DNA of 10,615 bases from an uncultured Acetobacteraceae bacterium (GCA_937930165.1 CALGVL010000303.1:1-10615); one strand, 5' to 3'; shown: positions 1 to 6,374, counted from the stretch's first letter. Translations and numbers: made by a program. The notes: generated by a model from the letters alone, not told the origin.

Positions 1-515
1 GTGCCCGCGCCGGGGCCCCCGCAATGGTGGATGGTGGTCCCCATTGCCTCCAGCAGCGGCTTCACCCGGGCGAAATCGGCATCGCTGGCGCCGACCATGA
101 AGAGCGACTCGCCCCGGTCCGCATGCCAGGCGAGGCGGCCGACCGGCGCATCCACGAAGCCCACCCCCCGTTCGGCGCAGGCGGCAGCCAGGCGGTCGGT
201 CGTCTCCGGATCCACGGTGGACATGTCCATGACGAGCCCGCCGGGCCGCAGATTGGCCAGGATGCCGCCGGTGCCGAGCACCGTCTCCGCCACCTCCCGC
301 GGCCCCGGCAGCATGGTGATGGCAATGTCGCTGGCGCGGGCCACCGCCGCGGCATCCGGGGCCGCCTCTGCCCCCAGCGCCTCCAGCGCCCGCACTGGCT
401 CCGTGGCGATGTCGAAGACCGTCATCGGGAATTGCCGGCGCCGGAGGTTGGAGGCCATGCCCCGCCCCATCCGGCCGAGGCCGATGAAACCTACTCTCTC
501 GCGCTCCTGGCCCAT
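1..515 (-). CDS. NAD(P)-dependent oxidoreductase, 3-hydroxyisobutyrate dehydrogenase family (partial, N-terminal part)
   Basis: This gene reads leftward from ATG at 513-515 and runs off the left edge, so only 171 of the usual ~290-300 residues are visible. The N-terminus carries the Rossmann dinucleotide motif GFIGLGRMGRGM (residues 9-20). TMLPGPREV (67-75) and MDMST (96-100) follow, as is typical of beta-hydroxyacid dehydrogenases. The substrate-loop motif reads DAPVGR at 122-127 where the family usually has DAPVSG. The catalytic lysine would lie beyond the edge. A ribosome site (GGGAGAAGG on the minus strand) sits just upstream of the ATG. Family members oxidise 3-hydroxyisobutyrate, tartronate semialdehyde or related beta-hydroxyacids in the cytoplasm. 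The gene diverges from a TRAP binding protein for small organic acids, which fits a shared catabolic role, but the substrate cannot be read from the sequence. Family is well supported; exact activity is unknown. Confidence 0.9.
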   Translation of the reverse strand, partial: MGQERERVGFIGLGRMGRGMASNLRRRQFPMTVFDIATEPVRALEALGAEAAPDAAAVARASDIAITMLPGPREVAETVLGTGGILANLRPGGLVMDMSTVDPETTDRLAAACAERGVGFVDAPVGRLAWHADRGESLFMVGASDADFARVKPLLEAMGTTIHHCGGPGAG

Positions 516-559
516 GCGCCTTCTCCCACTTGTGCTTGCCGGGTGGGGGAGACTGGCAT

Positions 560-594
560 CGCAACGGCGCGGGCGGAAGCCATGGGCCGTTGCG
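560..594. promoter_or_regulatory. Inverted repeat in divergent promoter region (candidate operator)
   Basis: The 144-base spacer between the divergent oxidoreductase and TRAP genes holds a perfect 9-bp inverted repeat: CGCAACGGC at 560-568 and GCCGTTGCG at 586-594, separated by 17 bases. Its position midway between two divergent starts suits an operator for a regulator controlling both genes. No regulator gene is in view and I could not assign convincing -35/-10 boxes in this spacer. It could also be a chance repeat in GC-rich DNA. Confidence 0.4.
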
Positions 595-659
595 CGGCGC
601 CCGGCTTTCCGCGCAAGCTTCGCTTCCCAGAGAGCAGAACATGCTAGGGAGGAAAACGA

Positions 660-1751
660 ATGGACCGCCGCCGCTTCATCGCTGGCGGGGCTGCGGGCGC
701 GGCCGGCGCTGCCGCCCTGGCCGCGCCCAACCTCGCTTCCGCACAGCCGCGTATCCGCTGGCGCTGCCCCGGCAGCTTCCCGAAATCGCTCGACACGCTC
801 TGGGGCACGCAGGAGCATCTGGCGCGCCGGGTTTCCGAGCTGACCGACGGCGCCTTCCAGATCCAGGTCTTCGGCCCCGGCGAGGTGGTGCCGGCGCTGC
901 AGGTGATGGATGCGGTGGGCAACGGCAATGTCGAATGCGGCTTCACCAGCGGCTACTACTATCTGGGCAAGGATCCCAGCCTGGCCATCGTCACCTGCCT
1001 GCCCTTCGGCCTGTCCACCAAGCAGCACTGGGCCTGGCTGACCCATGCCGGAGCGCGGGAACTCTATGCCGAGGTCTATCGCGACCAGGGCATCGTCGCG
1101 ATCCCGGCGGGCAATACCGGATCCCAGATGGGCGGCTGGTTCCGCAAGGAGATCAAGAGCGTCGAGGACCTGAAGGGGCTGAAATTCCGTATCGCCGGCT
1201 ATGGCGGCACGGTCCTGCAGAAGCTGGGCGTGGTGGCGCAGCAGCTCGGCGGGCCGGACATCTACCCGGCGCTGGAGCGCGGCGTGATCGACGGCGCCGA
1301 ATGGGTCGGCCCCTATGACGACGAGAAGCTGGGCTTCCACCGCATCGCCCCCTACTACTACTACCCCGGCTGGTGGGAGTACTCGCCCTCCATCGACCTG
1401 ATGATCAACGCTCGCGCCTATGATGCGCTGCCGGCGCAGTACAAGGCGGTGCTGGAGGTGGCCTGCGCCGAATCCTGGCACTGGATGTCGGCGCGCTACG
1501 ACGTGCTGAACCCGCCGGCGATGCGCCGGCTGATCGCCGGGGGGGCCCAGCTCCGCGCCTTCCCGCGCGACGTGATGAGCGCCTGCTACCGCGCGGCGCA
1601 GGAGCTCTATGCCGAGCTTGGCGCGCAGAACCCGCGCTTCAGGCGCATCCATGAGCAATGGGACCGCTTCCGGCTGGAGCAGACCCAATGGGCGCGCGTG
1701 GCCGAGGATTCGCTTGCCAATTTCCTGGCGGTGGCGACGGCGCAGCGCTGA
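660..1751 (+). CDS. TRAP transporter substrate-binding protein (DctP family, TakP-like)
   Basis: This is a 363-residue periplasmic receptor of a TRAP (tripartite, ATP-independent) transporter, normal length for the family. The N-terminus is a twin-arginine-type signal: MDRRRFIAGG, an Ala/Gly-rich stretch, then a likely cut near residue 28 (ASA-Q). The mature protein has hallmarks of the TakP-like branch that binds 2-oxoacids or other small carboxylates: FPKSLDT (40-46), GGWFRKE (158-164), LKGLKFRIAG (171-180), YPALERGVID (202-211), AEWVGPYDDEKLGF (213-226) and PYYYYPGWWE (231-240). Q156, R177, E214-W215 and E240 are likely counterparts of the ligand and Na+ site in TakP; this assignment is from memory. 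The start is fixed by AGGGAGG at 646-652, seven bases before the ATG. The membrane subunits (DctQ, DctM) are absent nearby, so it is an orphan receptor here. The divergent hydroxyacid dehydrogenase hints at an organic-acid ligand. Confidence 0.93.
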   Translation: MDRRRFIAGGAAGAAGAAALAAPNLASAQPRIRWRCPGSFPKSLDTLWGTQEHLARRVSELTDGAFQIQVFGPGEVVPALQVMDAVGNGNVECGFTSGYYYLGKDPSLAIVTCLPFGLSTKQHWAWLTHAGARELYAEVYRDQGIVAIPAGNTGSQMGGWFRKEIKSVEDLKGLKFRIAGYGGTVLQKLGVVAQQLGGPDIYPALERGVIDGAEWVGPYDDEKLGFHRIAPYYYYPGWWEYSPSIDLMINARAYDALPAQYKAVLEVACAESWHWMSARYDVLNPPAMRRLIAGGAQLRAFPRDVMSACYRAAQELYAELGAQNPRFRRIHEQWDRFRLEQTQWARVAEDSLANFLAVATAQR

Positions 1752-1759
1752 CGCGGTCC

Positions 1760-1860
1760 GATCAGCGAAGGGGCGGAGGCTCCGGGGCCGTGAAGCGGCC
1801 CGCCCAATAGAAGGCGCCTGATCGGCGAAGGGGCGGGGGCGTCGCAGCCGCGAATCGGCC
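1760..1860. repeat. Degenerate direct repeat, two copies with a 60-bp period
   Basis: The bases from 1760 to 1800 recur from 1820 to 1860, exactly 60 bases later, with about 33 of 41 positions identical. The first 21 bases match at 19 positions (consensus GATCRGCGAAGGGGCGGRGGC, shown here as a 21-base block only in part: GATCRGCGAAGGGGCGG). Each copy has a small stem-loop at the same place: GGGCCG/CGGCCC at 1785-1801 and GCCG/CGGC at 1847-1859. The block is noncoding and lies between convergent genes. It may be a duplicated terminator-type unit or a genomic intergenic repeat. Confidence 0.55.
1785..1801 (+). terminator. Possible weak terminator hairpin after TRAP gene
   Basis: A 6-bp perfect stem (GGGCCG, loop TGAAG, CGGCCC) begins 34 bases after the stop codon of the TRAP binding-protein gene. 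No T-tract follows, so termination here would be weak or Rho-dependent. The much stronger hairpin at 1873-1904 is probably the main stop. Confidence 0.25.
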
Positions 1861-1872
1861 GCCAGAGACGGA

Positions 1873-1904
1873 AAGGGCCGCCGGGGAATGCCCCGGCGGC
1901 CCTT
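1873..1904. terminator. Bidirectional terminator hairpin between convergent genes
   Basis: A perfect 14-bp stem (1873-1886 pairing with 1891-1904) encloses the four-base loop AATG. The arms are AAGGGCCGCCGGGG and its complement. The outer A-T pairs supply a short T-run on both strands (TT then C on plus, TTTCC on minus). It lies between two convergent binding-protein genes, 20 bases from the stop of the leftward one. It can therefore end transcription from both sides. In very GC-rich genomes, strong stems with short T-tracts are common terminators. Confidence 0.75.
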
Positions 1905-1924
1905 CGCATGTCGGCCGCTGCGGC

Positions 1925-3505
1925 TCAGCGCGGCGGCTCGATGCGGAAGCGGCGGAGCTGGATGTAGTTGTCCGCCGTCTGCACCACCTTCACATTCTGC
2001 CGCGCCGCCCAGACGATCTGCTGCTGGTGCAGCGGGATGAAGGCGACATCCTCCTGCAGCATGCGGCTGGCCTCGCTGATCTGCTGCTGGCGCTTCGCCG
2101 GGTCCGTCTCCACCGCGATCTTTTCGAGCAGGGCGTCGAAGGCCGGGTTGGAATAGCCGGCGCTGTTGAACACGCCGCGCGCATCGCCCCGCGTGGCGGC
2201 CAGGTTGTACAGCGAGTTGTACGCATCGCCGGTCGCCGGCGTCCAGCCCAGCATGTAGAAGCTGGTGTTGAAGCGGGGCGCGTTGATCTCGGCGAAGTAG
2301 CGGGCGCGGGTCTGCGCGTTCAGCGTGACGCGGATGCCGATACGGGCCAGCATCGCGACCGTCGCAGTGCAGATCGCCTCGTCATTCACATAGCGGTCGT
2401 TCGGGCAGTCCAGGGTCACGCCGAAGCCGTTCGGGTAGCCGGCCTCCGCCAGCAGCTTCTTCGCCTGCTCGATATTGACCGCCGGGCGCTTGTCGTCCTC
2501 CTCGCGGAAGCCGTTCACGCCGGGGCCGTAGAGCAGGTTGGTCGGCCGCGACTGGCCGCGCATGACGGTGCGATGGATGGCGTTGACGTCGATGGCCAGC
2601 AGCATGGCCCGGCGCACCCGCACATCCTGGAAGGGGTTGCGGCCCTGCACGTCGCTCTTCAGCAATTGCGGCCGGCTCTGATCCATGCCGAGGAAGATGG
2701 TGCGCAGCTCCGGCCCCTGGATGATCTGGATGCCCTGCGAGCGGCGCAGGCGCTCCACATCCTGCGGCGGCACGGTATAGACGAAATCCACCTCGCCCGA
2801 GAGCAGCGCGGCCACGCGGGTCGCGTCATTGGCGATGATGTTCAGCTCGGCCCGGTCGATGTTGTGGACCGGCTTGTCCCACCAGTCCGGGTTCCGCTCC
2901 AGCACCGTGCGGCGGTCGGGCTCGCGCAGGACCAGGCGGAAGGGGCCGGTGCCCATGGCATTGCGGGTGGCGAAATTCTCCTCCCGCGTCGTCAGGTCGG
3001 CCGGGCGGGTGGCGTTGTGCTTCTCCGCCCAGGCCTTGGAGAACATGCCCCAGTTGGTGATCTCCAGGATCAGGATGGGGTTCGGGTAGTGCGTCTCGAA
3101 CTCGACGGTGTGGTCGTCAATCTTCCGCACCTCCTTCACCGAGGCCAGCACGCCCTGGACGTTGGAGCCGGGGGCGCGGGCGCGCTGGGCGCTGAACACC
3201 ACGTCATCGGCGGTGAAGGGCGTGCCGTCGGTGAATTTCACGCCGCGGCGGAGATGGAAGCGCCAGACGGTGGGGGAGGGCTGCTCCCAGCGCTCGGCCA
3301 GGGCCGGCTCCGGCTCCATCTTGTTGTTGCGGCGGACCAGCGGCTCATAGATGTGGGAGCCGAAGGCGAGCAGGAAGGTTTCCTGCCGCGTATAGGGGTC
3401 CATGGAATTGACGTCGCCGTCATTGGCCCAGCGGAAAACGGTCTGGGCCTGGGCGGCGAGGCTGGTGCCGGCCAGGAGGGCGGCGGCAAGGGCGAGGCGA
3501 CGCAT
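1925..3505 (-). CDS. ABC transporter substrate-binding protein, family 5 (peptide/nickel/opine type)
   Basis: This 526-residue protein is a typical family-5 extracytoplasmic binding protein (DppA/OppA/NikA fold, usually 500-550 residues). It opens with a Sec signal peptide, likely cut after AQA at residue 20. The family signature region lies at about residues 65-105, with LAERWE, WRFHLRRGVKFTDGTPFTADD and VVFS in order. GTGPFRL, RNPDWWD, VRRAMLLAID and a late FIPLHQQQ segment follow in the usual order. The start is ATG at 3503-3505 with GGGAGA just upstream. Proteins of this family catch di- and oligopeptides, opines, sugars or nickel in the periplasm and hand them to DppBCDF-like permeases. 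None of these subunits is nearby, so this receptor is solitary. The gene converges with the TRAP receptor and is followed by the hairpin at 1873-1904. The ligand cannot be inferred. Confidence 0.93.
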   Translation of the reverse strand: MRRLALAAALLAGTSLAAQAQTVFRWANDGDVNSMDPYTRQETFLLAFGSHIYEPLVRRNNKMEPEPALAERWEQPSPTVWRFHLRRGVKFTDGTPFTADDVVFSAQRARAPGSNVQGVLASVKEVRKIDDHTVEFETHYPNPILILEITNWGMFSKAWAEKHNATRPADLTTREENFATRNAMGTGPFRLVLREPDRRTVLERNPDWWDKPVHNIDRAELNIIANDATRVAALLSGEVDFVYTVPPQDVERLRRSQGIQIIQGPELRTIFLGMDQSRPQLLKSDVQGRNPFQDVRVRRAMLLAIDVNAIHRTVMRGQSRPTNLLYGPGVNGFREEDDKRPAVNIEQAKKLLAEAGYPNGFGVTLDCPNDRYVNDEAICTATVAMLARIGIRVTLNAQTRARYFAEINAPRFNTSFYMLGWTPATGDAYNSLYNLAATRGDARGVFNSAGYSNPAFDALLEKIAVETDPAKRQQQISEASRMLQEDVAFIPLHQQQIVWAARQNVKVVQTADNYIQLRRFRIEPPR

Positions 3506-3600
3506 CTTCTTCTCCCGTGGGCGTGAACGGCCGACGGTACGCTACGGGGAGTAGAGGCTTCGGGGAAGAGGGGCCGGCATCGCCGCCCCCTGAAACGGGA

Positions 3601-3622
3601 ACGGGGGCCCAAAGGCCCCCGT
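3601..3622 (-). terminator. Terminator hairpin downstream of the atp operon
   Basis: ACGGGGGCC at 3601-3609 pairs perfectly with GGCCCCCGT at 3614-3622 around a 4-base loop. On the minus strand it lies about 85 bases past the atpF stop and is followed by TCCCGTTTC, a poor but T-containing tail. It is the best candidate for the end of the Fo transcript. It also precedes the promoter region of the leftward ABC binding-protein gene. Confidence 0.5.
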
Positions 3623-3671
3623 CCGGTCTGATCCCCTGCGGGATGCGGCTTGCATCTTGCCGGCCGTTTCA

Positions 3672-3696
3672 CGCCCTCCGCCTACGGCGTTGGGCG
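3672..3696 (-). terminator. Imperfect hairpin just after the atpF stop
   Basis: CGCCC-TC-CGCC (3672-3682) pairs with GGCG-TT-GGGCG (3686-3696) around a 3-base loop, with 9 of 11 positions paired and an internal 2x2 mismatch. It starts only 11 bases past the atpF stop codon. It may protect the 3' end of the message or contribute to termination together with the hairpin at 3601-3622. No T-tract follows. Confidence 0.3.
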
Positions 3697-3706
3697 ACCG
3701 GACGGC

Positions 3707-4210
3707 TCAGGCCGCCCGCAGCACCCGCGGCAGGTCCGCCACGGACTGGTCGATCAGCTTGGCATCGGTGGCCGGGTCCATCTGCTCGGCGATGACGCTG
3801 CGCGCCGCGGCAGTGGCGATTTCCGCTGCAGCGTTGCGCACCTCGGTCAGCGCATGGGCTTCGGCCGCGGCGATGCGGTCCATCGCCATGCGCTCGCGCC
3901 GCTTCGCGGCCGCCTCGGCCTCCGCCGCCGCGGCGGCGGCCACGCGCTCGGCCTCGGCCTTGGCACGGGCGAGGAGCTGCTCCGCCTCCTTCAGGGCGGC
4001 GGCGCGGTCGGCTTCGGCCTGCTTCAGCAGCTGTTCGGCCTCGATCCGCAGGCGGGAGGCTTCCTCCAGCTCGGCCTTCACCCGGTCCGCCCGGGCGTCG
4101 AGCATGGCGGCGATGCGCGGCCAGCCGATGCGAACCAGCACCACGAAGAAGAGGAGGAAGCTGACCAGTTCCCAGATATGGGGATCGGCCAGAATCGAGT
4201 TCCCTTCCAT
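3707..4210 (-). CDS. atpF: F0F1 ATP synthase subunit b
   Basis: This 167-residue protein is one of two b-type stator subunits. It has one N-terminal membrane helix (about residues 11-30, ELVSFLLFFVVLVRIGWP) and then a long charged, Ala/Glu/Arg-rich helix to about residue 140. This is the classic b layout that reaches up to bind the delta subunit of F1. The segment IAAMLDARADRVKAELEEA just after the membrane is conserved in the family. The ATG at 4208-4210 overlaps the TGA of the preceding b' gene in an ATGA junction, so the two are translationally coupled. That suits one b and one b' per complex. It is the last gene of the Fo operon; the F1 genes (atpHAGDC) do not follow, as is usual in alphaproteobacteria. 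Confidence 0.95.
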   Translation of the reverse strand: MEGNSILADPHIWELVSFLLFFVVLVRIGWPRIAAMLDARADRVKAELEEASRLRIEAEQLLKQAEADRAAALKEAEQLLARAKAEAERVAAAAAAEAEAAAKRRERMAMDRIAAAEAHALTEVRNAAAEIATAAARSVIAEQMDPATDAKLIDQSVADLPRVLRAA

Positions 4211-4803
4211 CAGGCGTGCCCCCTGGCCTGCAATTCGCGCTCCACCGCGCGGGTGACGGCAGCGCGGTCGGCTCTGCCGGTCAGGCGGCTGACCAGCGCT
4301 TCGGCCGTGTCGGCCGAGACCTGGCGCAGCGCGCCCATGGCGGCATCCCGCGCCGCGGCAATGCGCTTCTCGGCTTCCTCGATCTGCGCGTTCAGCCGCT
4401 CGTTGAAGGCCTCGGCCTTCTGCGCTGCCTCGGCCTGGGCCTGGCCCATCGCCTGGGCGATGGCGGCCTGGGCCTCGGCCCGGGCGCGGGCGGTGGCGGC
4501 GCGGTGCTCGGCCAGTGCGGCATCGGCCCGCTGCTTCGCCTGCTGCGCGGCCTCAAGGTCGCCCTCGATCCGGCGGCGCCGGGTCTCCAGCACCTCGGCC
4601 ACGCGCGGCAGGGCGATGGCGCTCATGATGTAGTAGAGCAGCCCGAAGATGATGAGCAGCCAGACGATCTGGGCCAGCATCAACGGGTCGTTGAAGCGGA
4701 GCTGCGGCATCCCGCCGCCCTCTCCGTGCCCCTCGGCCGCATGCGCTATGGCCGGCAGCAGGGCCAGCAGGGATGCGGCGGCGAGGCGGATACGCTTGGT
4801 CAT
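4210..4803 (-). CDS. atpF': F0F1 ATP synthase subunit b' (second b-type stator subunit)
   Basis: This is a 197-residue b'-type subunit that pairs with b as a heterodimeric peripheral stalk. The true start is taken as ATG at 4801-4803, preceded by AAGGGAG. A longer in-frame reading to 4866 lacks family-like sequence. The first 22 residues resemble a signal peptide (MTKRIRLAAAS..., ending AHA-A). A short His/Gly-rich linker follows, then a membrane helix near residues 43-62 (MLAQIVWLLIIFGLLYYIM). A long Ala/Gln/Glu-rich coiled helix reaches the C-terminus. N-terminal extensions ahead of the membrane helix are known in alphaproteobacterial b' proteins; whether this one is cut off is unknown. The gene follows atpE after a spacer with a strong hairpin and overlaps atpF by ATGA. 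It is sometimes named atpG or atpX in annotations. Confidence 0.94.
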   Translation of the reverse strand: MTKRIRLAAASLLALLPAIAHAAEGHGEGGGMPQLRFNDPLMLAQIVWLLIIFGLLYYIMSAIALPRVAEVLETRRRRIEGDLEAAQQAKQRADAALAEHRAATARARAEAQAAIAQAMGQAQAEAAQKAEAFNERLNAQIEEAEKRIAAARDAAMGALRQVSADTAEALVSRLTGRADRAAVTRAVERELQARGHA

Positions 4804-4828
4804 GCCCGTCTCCCTTGAACGCGGATGG

Positions 4829-4860
4829 GGCGCGCGGCCGGGTCTGGCCGGCGGCGCGCC
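4829..4860 (-). promoter_or_regulatory. Strong intercistronic hairpin between atpE and atpF'
   Basis: GGCGCGC (4829-4835) pairs with GCGCGCC (4854-4860). After one G-G mismatch, GCCGG (4837-4841) pairs with CCGGC (4848-4852), leaving a 6-base loop. The 12-pair stem lies in the 77-base gap after the atpE stop on the minus strand. No T-tract follows, so a full terminator is unlikely. It is well placed to protect the 3' end of a shorter atpI-B-E message or to reduce read-through, which would help make more c subunit than b/b'. Confidence 0.5.
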
Positions 4861-4880
4861 CCGCATAGCCGGCCGCGTTC

Positions 4881-5105
4881 TCAGGTGAAGAGGATGAGGA
4901 AGGCGATCAGCAGGGCGAAGAGCGCCACGGCTTCCGTCAGCGCGAAGCCCAGGATGCCGATCGGGAAGACGGCGTCGCGGGCGCCCGGGTTGCGGGCCAC
5001 GCTGGCGACCATGGAGGAGAAGATGTTGCCGATGCCGATACCAACGCCGGCGAGGGCGATGACGGCGAGGCCGGCCCCGAGGGCCTTCGCGGCGAGAACG
5101 TCCAT
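4881..5105 (-). CDS. atpE: F0F1 ATP synthase subunit c (c-ring proteolipid)
   Basis: This 74-residue hairpin of two membrane helices forms the rotating c-ring of the Fo motor. Helix 1 has the glycine motif GVGIGIGN (residues 20-27) for tight packing. The cytoplasmic loop has ARNP (37-40), which contacts gamma and epsilon. Helix 2 has the proton-binding carboxylate E58 in GFALTEAVALFALL. I see no Na+-site pattern in helix 1, so this should be a proton ring. The length is normal for alphaproteobacteria. The start is ATG at 5103-5105, with GGAAGGAC about 8 bases upstream. It follows atpB by 60 bases and is separated from atpF' by a spacer holding a stable hairpin. Confidence 0.97.
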   Translation of the reverse strand: MDVLAAKALGAGLAVIALAGVGIGIGNIFSSMVASVARNPGARDAVFPIGILGFALTEAVALFALLIAFLILFT

Positions 5106-5165
5106 GACAGGTCCTTCCGATTGTCCTGGTGGGTGGATGGGGTGGGTGGTTCCAGCCCGCGCGGC

Positions 5166-5918
5166 TCAGTGCAGATGCACCGCGTCGTGCAGGTAGATGG
5201 CGGTCAGGATGGCAAAGACATAGGCCTGCAGGAAGGCCACGAGCAACTCGAAGGCGTAGAGCACGGAGGTGACCAGCAGCGGCAGCGCCGCCCCGAAGAT
5301 TCCGATCACGCCGGCCGAACCGATCATCACCACGAAGGTGGAGAAGACGATCAGCATGACGTGCCCGGCCACCATGTTGGCGAAGAGACGGACGGAGAGG
5401 CTGACCACGCGCGAGAGGTAGGAGATGACCTCGATCGGGATGATCAGCGGCGCCAGCAGCTTCGGCGCGCCCTGCGGGAAGAAGTAGGTGAAGAAGTGCC
5501 AGCCATGGATCACCAGGCCGACGATCGTCACCAGCACGAAAACGATCGCGGCCAGGACGAAGGTGACGGCGATGTGGCTGGTGAAGGTGAAGGAGTAGGG
5601 GATCAGGCCCAGCAGGTTGCCGAGCAGGATGAACATGAACAGGCTGAAGATGAAGGGGAAGAAGCGCCGCCCCTCATCGCCGATCTGGCCGGTGGCCAGT
5701 TCATGCACGAATTCGTAGGAGGATTCCGCCAGCGCCTGCAGCCGCCCCGGCACGATGGCGCGGCGGGACATGCCCCAGATCATCAGCACGCTGAGCAGGA
5801 TCACTGCCAGCAGCATAAAGGCGTTCGACTGGGTGAAGTTGACGGATCGGCCAATGGCGCCGAAAACCGGCTCCAATTCGAACTGGTGCAGTGCGTCGAT
5901 CTTGCCCTCGGCCGCCAC
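5166..5918 (-). CDS. atpB: F0F1 ATP synthase subunit a (proton channel)
   Basis: This 250-residue subunit a forms the half-channels beside the c-ring. The N-terminus contains the alphaproteobacterial segment IDALHQFELEP. Several membrane helices follow. The essential arginine is R177 in SLSVRLFANMVAGH, and the last helices hold the conserved LLVAFLQAYVFAILTAIYL with Q231. The start is GTG at 5916-5918, preceded by GGGGGAG; the in-frame ATG upstream (5943-5945) meets a stop after three codons. It lies 26 bases after atpI and 60 bases before atpE. It is full length with no missing key residue. Confidence 0.96.
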   Translation of the reverse strand: MAAEGKIDALHQFELEPVFGAIGRSVNFTQSNAFMLLAVILLSVLMIWGMSRRAIVPGRLQALAESSYEFVHELATGQIGDEGRRFFPFIFSLFMFILLGNLLGLIPYSFTFTSHIAVTFVLAAIVFVLVTIVGLVIHGWHFFTYFFPQGAPKLLAPLIIPIEVISYLSRVVSLSVRLFANMVAGHVMLIVFSTFVVMIGSAGVIGIFGAALPLLVTSVLYAFELLVAFLQAYVFAILTAIYLHDAVHLH

Positions 5919-5944
5919 GGTCGGCTCCCCCGCTCATCGAGACA

Positions 5945-6241
5945 TCAGTCAGGCTGGCCGCGGCGCGGGTTGAACAGGCGATAGACGTTCAGAATCCCGG
6001 CGGCGGCGCCCGCCACGAAGAACAGCAGGAAGAGCCAGGGCCAGGTTCCGAGCCACCGGTCCAGCAGCAGGCCGATCGCGATCCCGACCCCCAGGGCCGA
6101 AACCACTTCGAGACCTGCGCGGAAGCCGATCCCCCACGGACCGGTCGGAAGGCCGCCACGGCCGACCCCCTTTGGCTTGTCCAGGCCCTGGCGGGCCCGT
6201 GCCTCCTGGAGTCGCCGTTCGAAGCCGTCGCGCTCGTCCAC
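5945..6241 (-). CDS. atpI: ATP synthase subunit I / AtpZ-type assembly protein
   Basis: This 98-residue membrane protein is the first gene of the Fo operon. A charged N-terminal tail (about 35 residues) is followed by two membrane helices (about 43-60 and 68-87), with GPWGIGFRAGLE ahead of the first and LLDRWLGTWPW between them. This is the pattern of the AtpI/AtpZ family, which helps assemble the c-ring or supplies Mg2+ and is not part of the final enzyme. The start is GTG at 6239-6241 with an excellent GGAGGAG site about 5 bases upstream. The promoter at 6283-6311 would give a leader of about 35 bases. The stop overlaps an ATG (ATGA) that opens only a three-codon frame, so it is not the atpB start. 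Confidence 0.9.
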   Translation of the reverse strand: MDERDGFERRLQEARARQGLDKPKGVGRGGLPTGPWGIGFRAGLEVVSALGVGIAIGLLLDRWLGTWPWLFLLFFVAGAAAGILNVYRLFNPRRGQPD

Positions 6242-6282
6242 CCTTGCTCCTCCGTTGCGGTTCCCCGCCGGAAGGCACCGGG

Positions 6283-6311
6283 CTCGTAAGGCGCCCCCCG
6301 CGCAGTGTCAA
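6283..6311 (-). promoter_or_regulatory. Sigma70-like promoter of the atp Fo operon
   Basis: On the minus strand a perfect -35 box TTGACA (6306-6311) is followed, 17 bases later, by TACGAG (6283-6288) as a -10 box with 3 of 6 consensus bases. The -35 box reads CTTGAC in context, as favoured in alphaproteobacteria. Transcription would start near 6276, giving a leader of about 35 bases before the atpI GTG. The stretch is in the 133-base gap between the ABC exporter stop and atpI. Confidence 0.6.
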
Positions 6312-6374
6312 GCAAGTGCGAGCCCTCCGGACGGGCCTCCGCCCGAATTCCGGGGCCTTTGCCGACCGGACCGC

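Noticed and set aside
2027..3526. A 499-codon plus-strand frame opposite the family-5 binding protein
   Set aside because: It is an antisense shadow of a complete gene with a signal peptide and all family motifs; no recognisable protein features of its own.
5128..5149. G-rich stretch in the atpB-atpE gap that might form a G-quadruplex
   Set aside because: Only three runs reach three G's, and the G-rich side is the strand not present in the atp mRNA. A two-layer structure is possible but not convincing.
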